From Tilletiaria anomala UBC 951 (lineage: Eukaryota > Basidiomycota > Exobasidiomycetes > Georgefischeriales > Tilletiariaceae): 64,000 nt of DNA. Position numbers and translations under genes: made by a program. Below are positions 23,217-34,782 of this stretch, piece after piece (position 1 is the first letter of the stretch; every line of letters starts with the position of its first letter). The stretch lies in contig NW_013547004.1 of NCBI RefSeq assembly GCF_000711695.1, forward strand, positions 148,330 to 212,329, read 5' to 3'. The notes beneath the pieces were generated by a model that worked only from the letters and a program-made list of their open reading frames with translations, searched no databases and had not been told where the DNA came from.

Positions 23217-23903
23217 ATGTCCACCGTTCTGTCCGACTTCAATCACTCGCTCCAGCAAACGCTGCAGGAGGTTCGTACCCGTGGACTCGCCGACGAGTGC
23301 ATGACGTGCGACGACAGATGATGATACCCTGATGCGACGAATATATATGGTGGACATCTTATTACAGCTGCAAAACATTGTCACGGCTGCTAGCGCTATT
23401 ATCGACGAGGCGCAGCGCATTGGCGACGAAGAGAAGGTTAAAGCTCAATTTGCTAATGTGCGTTCACTTGGACCATGTCGCGCTTGAATTTCTAGAATAG
23501 TGCGCGTGTTATATAGACGTACTGACCGGCCGTCAATCTTTCTGTCCACTGCTATGCTGGACACTTCCAGGCCGAAAACGGCGCACAACAAGCCATCGAC
23601 GCCTTCCACCAGCAGCTCAAGGCGTCGGAGGAGAAGCTGATGAAGGACCCTTCTTCCGAAGGCTCTGTCAGCGCTCGCGTCAAGCAGATTGTGCGTACAT
23701 TCCAAGACGGTCTCGGGGCGCTGAAGAAGGAGGTGCTGGACCGTTACCCGGACCGGAAGAGCGCGTTCGTCATGCAGCTCTCTGATGTCGGCAAGAGGCT
23801 CGAGAACTTCTTGGATGTCGTCAGCAAGGCGTACGACCAGGATGTCAAGTCGCAGAAGAAGCTTGTCCAGAAGACCGTCAAGGACATCCAGTCGAGCAAG
23901 TAA
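23217..23903 (+). CDS. Small all-helical protein of unknown function
   Basis: Exons: 23217-23270, 23368-23457 and 23571-23903 (158 aa). The first intron has an uncommon GTTCGT donor, chosen because it keeps phase 0. The product has no Cys, no signal peptide and no transmembrane segment, and reads as long amphipathic helices rich in Lys, Gln, Asp and Ser with heptad-like spacing (for example SDVGKRLENFLDVVSKAYDQ). The look is apolipoprotein- or bundle-like, but I know no family for it. Three in-phase exons and coding-type composition in exon 3 support it as a real gene. Confidence 0.72.
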
Positions 23904-24857
23904 ACGGGACGACGTGGTAATCACACTCTTCTTTGCGAACATCTACCAGCGCAGCTGCGCGAACTGTAGCATCCCTCCCTCGTTGACACAAGGAATCTAC
24001 AGTATTTATTGCATTGCACCAGCTAATATCGCTTGAAATCCAAGAACTAGCCCGCACTGATCAAGCACTTGTATGCGTTGGGCGTTGTAACCCGACCGTC
24101 GCAACACAAAGCACAGTTGGTCGGCTGATTGTTTGGGGTCTGCCCCGCGAATCATGACGTGTAGCACAACTCACATGAAGTGGTTTAATACTTTTATGCA
24201 ACATATGCGCTCGCAGTCTCTACTGGCGCTCCTTCTCGGGATCATGACGCATTAACGATGCAAGGAGCGCAAAGTTAGAGGCAAGGGAGCTGATCCCCGT
24301 CGCCGCGTTTCATTCCGAAGTACTTTACCATCTTGATTGCACCTTTTCCTTTGCTACCAAAGATCAAAGAACCGACATCATACGGAGTATACATTAGCGC
24401 AACTGTGGTTGGGCCATGCGCGCACGCAGCACACGTGGATCACATTCCTGACGGCGACAGCTGGTCCGTGCGAGACAGGTGCTTTTCTGCTGACCTTGAT
24501 CCACTCGTCGTCCAGACTCAAAGAGAGCTCTGCTCTCTATTCCTCTTTCACACTCTTCAGGCTTTAAGGCATCAATATGTGCTCTGATGACATTGAGTAC
24601 CCAGTAAGTCAGTTCTTCAGTCCTCGTTCGCAATTTCGACTGGAACCGAAACTCAAGTGGGTGTGAAAGAGTACGCGAACACTCGAGTCGTGCAGACCCA
24701 TGCTTGTGGTGATCCTAGCGGGAGCTAACGGAAGGCAAAGGGGCATTCGCAGTTGTTAGTTGTGGAACCGTGGGCTGTGCGCTGCTGAGCACGTTATGCT
24801 GTCGAGTGCCTCTAAGTGCCGGTTGTTTCTGGAGTTCCAGGGACCGAAAGGCAGCAC

Positions 24858-24873
24858 GGGGGTGGGGGGGGGG
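24858..24873 (+). repeat. Interrupted poly-G run
   Basis: Five Gs, one T and ten Gs occur in a gene-free stretch upstream of the CipC gene. Possible G-quadruplex or a slippage-prone site; function unknown. Confidence 0.85.
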
Positions 24874-25354
24874 AAGAGAGCGCTGCAGCACTGCCGCAGC
24901 TGCAAAGTGCCAAAGATGCAGAAGCGCCGCCGGCAGGCATGTCGATGCGGCGCTGGCTTGAATGGGCTGTGTCAGCATGGGCCGCTGGCACCAGCCACAC
25001 TGCCCCACCTCCATGCCACTGCGCCGCTTGTTTGATATACCTTCTCGAACGCTACAGGCAACACGCAGCAGCTCGCACAGGCCACCTAGCCATGAGAACT
25101 AGCCAGCACGCCTGTGAGTTAAAGGAAGTGGTGCGCTCTATTTGTGACCCAGCGGCGGACTGCTGGGTATTATTTCAGAGTGAAGGATGCAGCTACAGAG
25201 AGAGCCTCGACCTTTGCTCGACCTGGCTTTGTGCTGTCGGCGCCCAGCCGAACTCCACTAAGCAGGCCACGCGTCCCCTTGGGAATGGTTGGGGGGTTCG
25301 CCTGACTGATGCGCACGCACCTCTTGGTGTAACGCAACCGATGGTTCCGAGTCG

Positions 25355-25364
25355 TATATATATA
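25355..25364 (+). promoter_or_regulatory. TATA box of the CipC-like gene
   Basis: TATATATATA lies 106 bp upstream of the 3' end of the first exon. A pyrimidine-rich stretch follows, which would make a short 5' leader of about 75 nt. A strong TATA box suits the inducible, abundant expression known for CipC-family genes; the transcription start itself cannot be seen. Confidence 0.5.
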
Positions 25365-25469
25365 CGGAGCACCTTGTGCATTGCAACCACTTCACTCGCT
25401 ATTCCTTGCTCCTCCTCACATCATTCACCCACCTCACGTGCAAACAAGCTTTCCACATAAACTTTCGCA

Positions 25470-26052
25470 AGTGAGTCCCCACCGACCTGTGCCCCTTGGC
25501 GACTTCTGGGGAACCTCATTTCCTTATCAACACTTGCCACTGAGCATTTGACTGACCCTGCCCTCTCCGCCGTCACAAAACAGTGGGTTTCTTCGGAGAG
25601 TCCTCTCACAACCAGGTCTACGGCGGCGAGACGCACGAGTCGAAGTTCTCCCACGAACTCATCGGCGGCGCCGCTGGCTTCGAGGCTATGAAGGCTTACG
25701 AGGACCACGAACGTCGTGAGGGCAAGCCTGTCAACCGTAAGTCTAGACACAGACGGTCTCGTTGCTTGTCTGTAAGGGGCCATCCTCTGATTTCTTCGGC
25801 CTCCTGTCTTCGTTCCTACTCATCAGATGCTCTGGCCAAGGAACTTCTGGCTGGCTTTGCAGCAGCCGAAGTCGACAAGCTGTTCGAGACAAAGTACGTG
25901 CAAATACGTCGTTCTCGCACAGATTATATATTCTGACGTCATCGTCCTCTTGCTTGCTTCACAGGGGACTCGACTTCCTTGACCGCGAGAAAGCAAAGTA
26001 CCACGCTCGCCAGGAAGCTGAGCAGGCTTACGACCAGCAGTACGGTAACTGA
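25470..26052 (+). CDS. CipC-like stress/antibiotic-response protein (DUF3759)
   Basis: Small cytosolic protein of the concanamycin-induced-protein-C family, known as abundant and condition-induced in fungi but of unknown biochemical role. Exons: A at 25470, then 25584-25736, 25827-25893 and 25965-26052 (102 aa). The start codon is split: the A ends exon 1 just before GTGAGT and the TG opens exon 2. Family text is clear: SKFSHELIGGAAGFEAMKAY, NHALAKELLAGFAAAEVDKL and GLDFLDREKAKYHARQEAE. No other ATG upstream in exon 2 could serve, since the next in-frame Met is about residue 34 and inside the domain. Confidence 0.9.
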
Positions 26053-26561
26053 GGGCTATACAGTACCTCATCAATAATGTATGTCAAGTAATACCACAAC
26101 TACTGGACTTTTTTTAGTACATGTTCGATGGCTGGCTGTACATGCACAAGCGATACTCTCATTTTCCTCTGCAACCTGTTCCGGCGTGACTTTGTGAGCA
26201 TGGTTTGCCACGCTAAGATAGTGGATGATATAGGGTGCATGGCCGCAGGCAAGCTATATGTACAAATACCGTGTATGCGGAGCTGCTACCAGTACAAACT
26301 AGGTCAAGTTGAAGGGTAGGAAACAAAGATATGCAGAGATGTGCGATCGCTTCCGATCATGTTACAGCCGCTGGGCAGGCGGGAACGTGGAGTATCGATT
26401 GCATGCAGTCGCGTGTCCAGAACGGGATTCGGGAATGTTCAACTAAAATCCGAATGAAGTGTCCTGCATACAAGAATATTACCCAGTCCGTGTCATGAGA
26501 GGACGTATTGTGCAATCCGCCCAGATGTTCGATGATGACAAGCTGCGCTTGCGTCCCTTCC

Positions 26562-27909
26562 TCACAGGAGGAAAGCCGCGAATGCGAGGCCAGCGGCGCT
26601 CAGCGCGATGACGGCCTGCGCTGGAGCAGTGACGAATCCAGACGTGTGCGTGTGAGCAGCACCGCTGTCCTTGCCCGATCCGGGGCTACTGGTGTGAGCA
26701 GCAGCACTCGCGCTGCCGCTGCTGCCACCAGTAGCGACCGCCACTGCGCCTGCAGCCTGATTCCATGTGTACGTCACACCGCTTGAGGTGGGAGGCGATA
26801 CGGTCTGGCAGTTGGACGACGAGGGCGCCGGCGGGTAATGGGACGCATCGGGTGTCGAGCTGTCGCCTTGCTGGAAGGTCGAGCCGCCCGGGTAGTGGCC
26901 CACCGGCAACGGGTCCGTGGCGTCGCAGTTCGTAAAGCCTGCGTTGGCGATGTCGTTGTCCGGCATCACAAAGACTGTGTATCATTTTGGGGGGGTCAGC
27001 TTTGCACAAACCTCAGAATCGACAAAAGGAAAGGGCCAAGATTGAGAAGTACGCACGCAACCCCATCAGGTCGTACCGGTTGTTGCAGTAGGAGTAAGAG
27101 GTCCCTGCATCACCGCTGCAGGCTCGAATACCGAAGGTGCTCTGACCAGGGATATCGCAAGAGCCAATGAACTGGAAAAAGTTGTTGGCACCACTGATGG
27201 CCGCGCCCACTGGGTTGCCAACACCTTGTGCACCGTGGTTGTCGTACTTCGCGTGCGCACAGGGTGAGCAGAGACATCAGTCACGTGCTCTAAACACGGC
27301 GAGATGCCGAGAAAAGCAGCAATTGGGAATCACCTCGCCGCCACAGTCTTGCACGTCCAGATTCATGACTGCCGGGTTAAATGTGCCAACGACTTGAACG
27401 TAGTGATCCGTTTTCCGGAAGTGAGCGCTCGTGATGAAGCCGTCCGGCATGGGGCGCGTGCCGTTGAAAGCGTTAATGCAATATGCTACAGCATCCGCCT
27501 CCGCTTGCACCAAGTCATCCTGCACCGGGTTAGGGGGCAAGAAGAGGCTTCCAGTCGGCACACAGATGAGGCAAAGACACCGATCACGTAGTAGTGGTTC
27601 GTGAGAAGGGGATGTATTAGGCATGCACTCTTCTTCGCATGGTTGAGGCGCTTCGCCCTTGCTTCGTCACTCTCACCAAAAGTCAGTGGCTGAGTTGATG
27701 TAAGCCTGCCTGCCCATACCAGAGAGCGAGCCGGTGCCAAGACCAGCGCCAGCCCCGCTGGTGGGCGCAACCGGCTTCCAGGTGCCAGTGGCGGCGGTGA
27801 CGGTCAAGCTGGGAGCAGGGGGACCGGCGCCGCCGACTCCTTGGGCCAGCACAGGCGCCGAAGCTGCTGAAATTACGAGCGCTACCACGGCTGCTTGAAG
27901 GAAGGTCAT
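26562..27909 (-). CDS. Secreted GPI-type glycoprotein, basidiomycete macrophage-activating-glycoprotein-like
   Basis: Exons on the minus strand: 27909-27677, 27547-27334, 27246-27057 and 26974-26562 (349 aa). A signal peptide of about 22 residues (FLQAAVVALVISAASAPVLA) is present. The ectodomain has conserved Cys: TDFCLFLPP, AYCINAFNGT (an N-glycosylation site), DCGGE, SCDIPG, RACSGDAG and YCNNRYDLMG. A Ser/Thr/Gly/Ala-rich stalk and a hydrophobic C-terminus (VIALSAAGLAFAAFLL) follow, typical of a GPI-anchor signal. The Cys pattern and NRYD block resemble basidiomycete proteins annotated as 'macrofage activating glycoprotein'; their role is unknown, probably cell wall or surface. Exon 3-4 joining is the least certain boundary. 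Confidence 0.82.
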
Positions 27910-29180
27910 GCTTGTTTGTCTCGTCAAGGTGGGGTTGGAAACACGTTTGACTTGAGAGATTCAGTGCTTCAGTCGCAAACAGCGATCCTGTGACGCCAAT
28001 GGATCGACGTGCGCTCCAAATTGAATGGGATGAGAAGAGGGGGCACAACGGGGTCTGTAGAAAAAGTGAACCAGATGCAGGTTTGCTCGCAGAATGACAC
28101 GAGCTTGACGGACAGTAGATCGTGAAGACGTAAAGACACCAGGGTGTGCTTAGGTTTGCGAGGCTTATACTTTGCAGCCTGGCGGCTGAGGAGGCGAAAG
28201 CATGCTTTACTTTGTTTGGTGTTGTTGGGGGACCTGCAAAGATGTTGTTGGTTCGAGCTTTTTTTTTGCTGTGCACCGTGATTCCAGCCGCTGGGTTTGA
28301 CTACGAACCCCCAAAAAGAAAGAATACGCCCCTGCGCGGTCCACCGCAGACGCACGCCTCAAGTCGTGTGACACTCGTCGCTCGCCTCCACCAGACCTAC
28401 ACACGAAGACACCTTGAACCCTGATGGCAGCGCAACAGTTCATGCAGATTCGAAGGGCACGTGTCATTGCAAGGCACACTTGAATGGTGTAATGTAAGAT
28501 AGATGGGTTACAAAAAGCTAGGGAAAGGTCTCGAGTCGCTGTTACACCCACGGCGGATGTTACCGAGAGAGGTTCACTCAAAAGTGGAACTCCAGTCTCG
28601 ACCACGAACAGACCACCCCAGATGTGGACCAAAACGGCAATCAGCGCTATACTCGGTCCAAATGCCACCTCGTCCCTACATTGACACTCTCATGGGCTTT
28701 ACTGATCTCACAAATCTACCGAAGGTCAAACCCTTGAGCTGACCGCTTTGCTATACTTGCACTTTGCTTCGCTACACACGTCGGCTTGCCAGCAGTAATG
28801 TGAACCCGTCCTGGACGCGCGGCACGGGCCCAACGCGCGTGACAAGGCAGTGTCTCTACCGACATAATCGGGTTGATGCATTGTCCGGTGGCACTATTAT
28901 GCAAGTCCAGCAGGGCGTGAATGTTCGATCAAAAGCCTCTGTCCTAGACGTTCCGCCGCTTTCCAGACCTTGCGGCTTGCTAACGAGGCCGTATGCAGCG
29001 GTCCATTCATCTCGCTCGAAATGCTTCCCTGTGTCCTCCTGTCACACGCGAATGCTGCTGATGCGTACAAAGAAAATGTATATGCTGTGGATCCGTTGCA
29101 AAGGGATTAAGCCTACAGTACGGACAGGCGCTTGGGGCGATGCTGCGCACAGCTTACCTGCCACGGCAAAGGCGGAGCGG

Positions 29181-32024
29181 TCACATGACTACACAGTCCT
29201 TGTCGTTCTTTGTCTTGCTAGAGGCAAAGCCCATTTCCGCAAAAGTCTGATAGACGACAGGATCCGGCCTCTTACTAGGGGTACCGCTGGAAAAGGAGCT
29301 GCCGCTTTGCAGCGAGACTTGCGACGGGTGCGAATGTGCCGTGCTCGAAGGAGGTGGCGACGTCTGCTGGTGATAGGGAGGAGATTGAAGCATCCCGGCT
29401 CCAGGGCCTATGCCGGCATCTGGAGTCGAGCTTAATCGCTGCCGTTGAGGTGTGCTTGGGGGCATGCCATAGCCTGTCGGACCTGGCACAGGTCCACCTA
29501 CATTGAAAGCTTGGGATGGGACACGGCCACTGGAACTCGGAGGACGGTGGGGATAGGCGTTGGAAGCGCCATTCTGAAGGCCCATTGGTGCAGGCGAAAT
29601 CTGTGTCGAGGTCAACGGCGGTCCTGCCTCGCTGCCTTCAAGCTTGTTGCTCCTCCCAGCCAGGCGCTTGATTCCACCTCTGACCCCCGCAGTCTCCTGC
29701 ACAAGGCGCATCGTCTTCTTCCGAGAAATGTCGTTAAATGCACCGAGGTGGGACGCAGAGGGCATGGGAGATACACCTGCACCTCCATTGCCGGCGCTGG
29801 CATTGCCTTGTTCCGTGACAGCGCGCCGGCCAGCTTTTGTCGAGCGATTCTTGGCGAGCGTGCGCGAGTGATGCAGCTTCGTGTCGACGTGCGATAGGTG
29901 ATCGCGCCGAGAGATGGTTTGTGGAGCTGGCTTGTCGATGGCAGCCAAGCGTTCGGTAGCATCGTTGTTGCCGTGATCGGCAGCCTGGAAGAGCGAGCAT
30001 GAGCACGTGCATCAACATGAATGCAACAACTACCGGCCAATCCATATGCTCTCACCCTCTTGTACCACTTCTTGGCCGCTGTCAAATCCTGCTCGACACC
30101 GACGCCGACCTCATAGTAGTATCCCAGCGCGAATTCTGCACTGCCCAGACCCTTTCTGGCAGCCTTGTCCGCAAACGTGAATGCGAGGCTCTCGTCCACA
30201 TCAAAGCACCCTTCTGCGCCGCAGAGAAACCACTTGGACAAAGCCATATCTGCCTCGACCTCTCCGCCCTGACTGGCCAGCGAATACCACTGCACGCTCA
30301 TGAGTGGATCGTACGGGCAATCAAGGCGCGCGTGCTCGTAGCACCACCCGCACTTGTACTGCGCAGGTACGAAGTGGAAATACGCTGCGCGCTCGATCCG
30401 TCGCCGAGCTTCGCTCTCCGTCGATCCTCGCTCCGGCTGCAGAAGATGCGCAGGCACAGGAACGTGACTAAACTCGCCGGCGAGGAGCATGCCAAAGATG
30501 TAGGCGGGTTGCGGAGTGTCAATATCGGCTTTGTCAGCCGCGCTTTTGAGCAGAGCGATGGCACGCGGGTAGTTGACAGTGATATCCAGCTGGCCAAGCA
30601 GATGCGCCATTCCCAACCGCTGCAAAGCCAAATAAGCACTAGATCAGCATGAGTCGTCCAAACGTGCATAGCAATGTACTAATCCTACTGACATAGACCG
30701 AGCCAACGTCCCCGGAATTCGAGCCATGCTCATACGCAACTTTTGCCCTCGCCACATCACCAAGCACCTCGTAGTCCCTCCCGATCCTAAACCAAGCCTG
30801 TGCATGCCCCATGCGTGCCGAAAGCTCAAAGTCGTTGAAAGCGGAGCGCAAGTCCTTGCGCAGGTATGTCGGAAACGCCCCAGAGGCTTGCAGATCGCCG
30901 CGCAGGTACAGTGCCTCGGCTATGGGGTCTGAGCCGCCTGCTTGTTTGTTGATCTGCGACGAAGGGTAAGTGTGTATGCACTGTCAATGCGCACCCCCGA
31001 CATGCGCATACTGTGATCTCAGGCTACTCACGAAGCCAATCGCCTGATCGACCCATTGAACAAGACGAGTCTCTGTAATTTTGGACGAGTCACCTTTGCG
31101 ATCCACATACTTGAGCACGTTGGCAGCCCATCGAAGCTGTCTTCGGGGATCAGAGCTGGCCAATGCCTTTTCTCTATCCATCTCGAGCGTCTTCAAGTCA
31201 GGCAATGACATCGTTAGCTGGGGCAGTGCTGCTCCTGCAGCTGAACTAGAGCCATTAGAATGGGAGGTCGCGTGAGACTGTAAGCTAGCGCTTGGACCTG
31301 ACATGTGCTCCTCGGCACTGTGGTCCCAGCTGGGCCGCGTGGGCCTGACCTGCTCGCTACTTCGCCTGTCGTGGCTGAAGGACGAGGGGCCGCCAGCGGA
31401 ATTCGGCGGCGGGACGCCGTGCCCTAGCTCTGATGCTGACGTCGAGAGGTACTTGCCATGGCCGTGAGAGCCGGACGCCACGCGCGGCGCCCCGACAAAC
31501 TGGCCTGGCTGCAGCGACTGCCTGCCCCCGTAGATTAAGCCGGGCATGTCAGCTGGTTGACTTTGTGAGGTGGGTATATGCGTAGGGACGGGCGGTGCAC
31601 TGGGCGATCGTGATGGTGGGTTGTTGGCGCCCAGCGGTGGTGGTGCTCCAACAGGCGCTCCAAAAAACGGCAGACCTGGCGCACCGAGAGGTATCGAGCT
31701 GGTGTGCGGCGGTGGAGGTGCCGCTTGGGCAGCTCGGAGTGGTGCTACGTTTGGACTGACGAAGCCTCCAACGAAGGCCTGAGGGGAAGTGGATAATGAA
31801 TGTTGCGGTGGCCTTGGACTGTTGTTTAACGAATAATTGACCATAGATTGTACCGACTGGTGATAAGCAGACTGTTGATGATTTGGCCGTGGTTGCTGAG
31901 GAGGTCTTGGCGGAGGCCCTCCAGAGAAGCCTGGAACCGGAGGCAGCAGGCCTCTACCTGGCCTCATGCCATATGGGTCTCCTGGTGAAGCTGGTCTGTG
32001 GAAATGTGGTTGAGGCTGCGACAT
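29181..32024 (-). CDS. SKT5: Skt5/Chs4-like chitin synthase activator with Sel1 repeats
   Basis: Recruits and activates class IV chitin synthase at the bud neck or hyphal tip. Exons on the minus strand: 32024-31032, 30953-30693, 30619-30056 and 29984-29181 (873 aa). Residues 1-280 are Pro/Gln/Ser-rich and disordered. Sel1-type helical repeats fill about 330-615, with repeats such as ARMGHAQAWFRIGRDYEV and RKGLGSAEFALGYYYEVGVG. The C-terminal region is disordered and basic, ending in Cys-Val-Val-Met, a CaaX farnesylation box as expected for Skt5 proteins. An in-frame ATG at 32054 would add ten residues; the chosen start follows a possible 5' leader splice acceptor. The exon 2 donor (GTCAGT) is unusual. 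Confidence 0.9.
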
Positions 32025-33355
32025 GTTGCTGTTCTGCCCCCTGCAGCTGTACATGCGCTTGACTACAGGCCCTTGTAGCCGGCGAACGCCCACCTTGCTG
32101 CTTGGAGAAAGCACCGATTCCCACGCGGCCAGATTCGTGATCAAGCTGCAAGCTCCCGAAATGGCAACGCAGCCGCTCTGTAGTACCCTTGTAGAGTAGA
32201 AGGTACGTCGCGACAGTCAGCTGGGAAATACCTGCGGGCCTGGCCTTACTCGAATATGTCCTCTTCGTTTGACAAGTTCGAGGACGGCACTGCGTCGAAG
32301 GAGGTCGAAGTGTCACTAACTGACGGCCTGCCCCTCTTGGTTATACAGGTGCCAAGCGTGTCTAACCAGCAGCCAACGAAGCTGCCAATCCGCTCGGCGT
32401 TGGAATCTACCTGGAGATGGGAACACGAGCTTGCAGGGATGTGCTGATGCAGTGGAGAAATTGGCGACGACACAACGGTCGTCGCGCGTTGACGTCGAGC
32501 TGAAGTTGTCTTTGGCTCTTTAGGTACCTATATTCTCCAGTACGTAAAACAACTTCAATGTGACCTCGCATAAGTCATCCAACTGCAAGCGCCACGAGCT
32601 ATCCAGCTTCATTCGATCACATGAACAGTCTTCTAACATCGACGATGGAGAAGTGCGACTTGATCTTACATATACTTCCACCAAATACCAAGGACAAAGC
32701 TTCATTGGCAGCATCAATGCCAAGGACCCCAGGATGCTATCTTACGCCTGCTGTGGTTGGCTCTCCCTCGGCGCCCAGAAAATAGTGATGGAGAGAGGCG
32801 CGCGCACGAGTTGCACTCTCTCGAGCACTTGATGACTCTCTACAGGCTCTCCGCGGCACGCTCTGCAGCACTACACAAAAGCCAAAAGGCGAGACCAGCA
32901 GTCAGCTCGGCGGCACAGCCCCAGCTCGGCGCTTCCGTAAACCATGCACAAGCCAAGCGCAGCGCTGGCCGCAGTCCCGTCTGTCCCGTCACTCTCAAAC
33001 ACTATGCTGTGCAGACATTCTCGGCTTGAGGCGAAGACCAGCGAGTCTGATCGAGGCTCGAATGACAAGCTGACAGTAAACATTGTCACTCTACTCTCGT
33101 CATACTTTATTTGCATGAATCGTCCCGAGCACAGGCGTTGCGAAACTCGCCGAGGCAATGCACCAAGCTGTTCTAACCCTGAAGCAACCAAGCGGGGACT
33201 GAAGCCTAAGTATGACGGTCAGCATACGTTACATTGCGTAATGGCAGTGCAAAAGCAAAAACGTGGACGCCCGTACAAGCGAGATGAGATGGAGAACGAG
33301 AGTGACAGAGGCAAGACAGAGGCAGAGACAGCAAATGGATGAATTTCCCTAAGGC

Positions 33356-34782
33356 CTAGAGCTTGTTCGTGAGATCCTGAGGCTTGACGCCGTCATACGC
33401 GATTGAGTACACGGCGCGGAAGAGCGGGTAATCGTCGACCTTGCCGCGCGCTTTCAAGAACGCATGCACCTCTCGCGCTGTCTCTGTCCCTTGCAATTTC
33501 TGCCCTTTGAGCAGCTCCTTCTCCAGCACGGCGAACGGCTTGCCCGTCTTGACGAACGCCTCGGCGCACCGCCGGTTGCGCCCGCCAAAGCAAGTCGTGA
33601 TCAGGTCGGCGACACCGGCACTCGTCTCGGTGAATGTCTCAGCTTTGACGCCGTCGAAGAACTCTTCAGAGAATCGCTTCATCTCCATGAGGCCGATGCG
33701 CATGATCGCCGCTGTGATTGGTTTGAACGAGGGAGAGTCGGAAGTAGATTTAGCGCGATACCCTTCCATGGCACATGCGCGCTGGTGCAAGGTGTCTGTC
33801 GGAAACTCACCCTTGGCGTTGTCGCCCCACCCCAGGCCATCGCAGAATCCAGCAGCGATGGCGACGACATTCTTGAGCGCACCACACAGGCTGACGCCCG
33901 CAACGTCCTCGATCATGCCGACGCGGAATTGCGGAGTGTCGAACAACTTGTGAAACAGCTCTGCAGACTCGACATCGCCGGCGCGGTAGCCGATCGTCGT
34001 CTCTGAAAACTTGTCCTCCGCAACTGAATGCATTTGTGACAAGGAAAGTAGGCGGAGTCGACTCGTCAGCGTCCCAACGGATGTCAGGCATACCTCACTT
34101 TTAGCACTCACCCTCGTTCGCGATATTCGCCCCGCTGAGTGCCGAGCATTTGCAACCCAGAATATGCTCGATCACATCCGCAAAGATTCGGATATCTCCG
34201 TCCTTGACCTCCACTCCCTTGATCATCGATATCGCCCGTACATTCGAAGGCACCTTGCCTTTGAGCTCTGTGCATACGCCTTGAATGAACTGTTTCGGCG
34301 CAGACATTTCAGTTCCACATCAAGAGTAGAAAGCTGTTCTGCGCACCTGATGTGGCAGCACGAATACCAGAAGGTCCGCTCCTTTGGCTGTCTCTGATGC
34401 GCTTGCATTTGCGACAACGTTCTCCGGTAGCTTGATGCCCGGAAGATATTTCACGTTCTCATGCTCCTCGTTTATGATCTCGGTCAAGTTCCGCCCGTCG
34501 ATCTGCATGGGAGTGAAGTGATCGGACGTCAGTGAGAAGACCGCATGCGAAGCCTCGCCTTGTGCAAGCTTCTCACCTTCTCCTGATAAACATACATCCC
34601 TACCTTCTCTTCGAACGTATCTGGATAGCGCTTCACATTTTGACCGGCAATCCTGGCGATTGCACTTCCCCTGCAGCCGAGGAATCGGAACGAGTGATAA
34701 GCGTGAAGGCCACTTCACAAGACAGATGCCATCCTCACCAGTTACCGGATCCAATAATTGCTACTCGGTGTCGTTGCCCCAT
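33356..34782 (-). CDS. GPD1: Glycerol-3-phosphate dehydrogenase (NAD+), cytosolic
   Basis: Reduces dihydroxyacetone phosphate to glycerol 3-phosphate for glycerol (osmolyte) and glycerolipid synthesis. Exons on the minus strand: 34782-34739, 34670-34577, 34502-34347, 34289-34112, 34023-33811 and 33711-33356 (346 aa). The N-terminal Rossmann motif [20 protein letters not shown] is formed across intron 1. [69 protein letters not shown] with the catalytic Lys, and [14 protein letters not shown] with the substrate-binding Arg follow. There is no N-terminal targeting peptide. The 3.4-kb upstream region is long for this genome. Confidence 0.96.

Noticed and set aside
24816-25460. 214-codon open frame upstream of the CipC gene
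   Set aside because: It includes the poly-G run and the TATA box and 5' leader of the CipC gene, so it cannot be a normal coding region.
28764-29435. 223-codon + strand open frame
   Set aside because: Its 3' part is the complement of the Skt5 C-terminal exon and its 5' part has no coding character.
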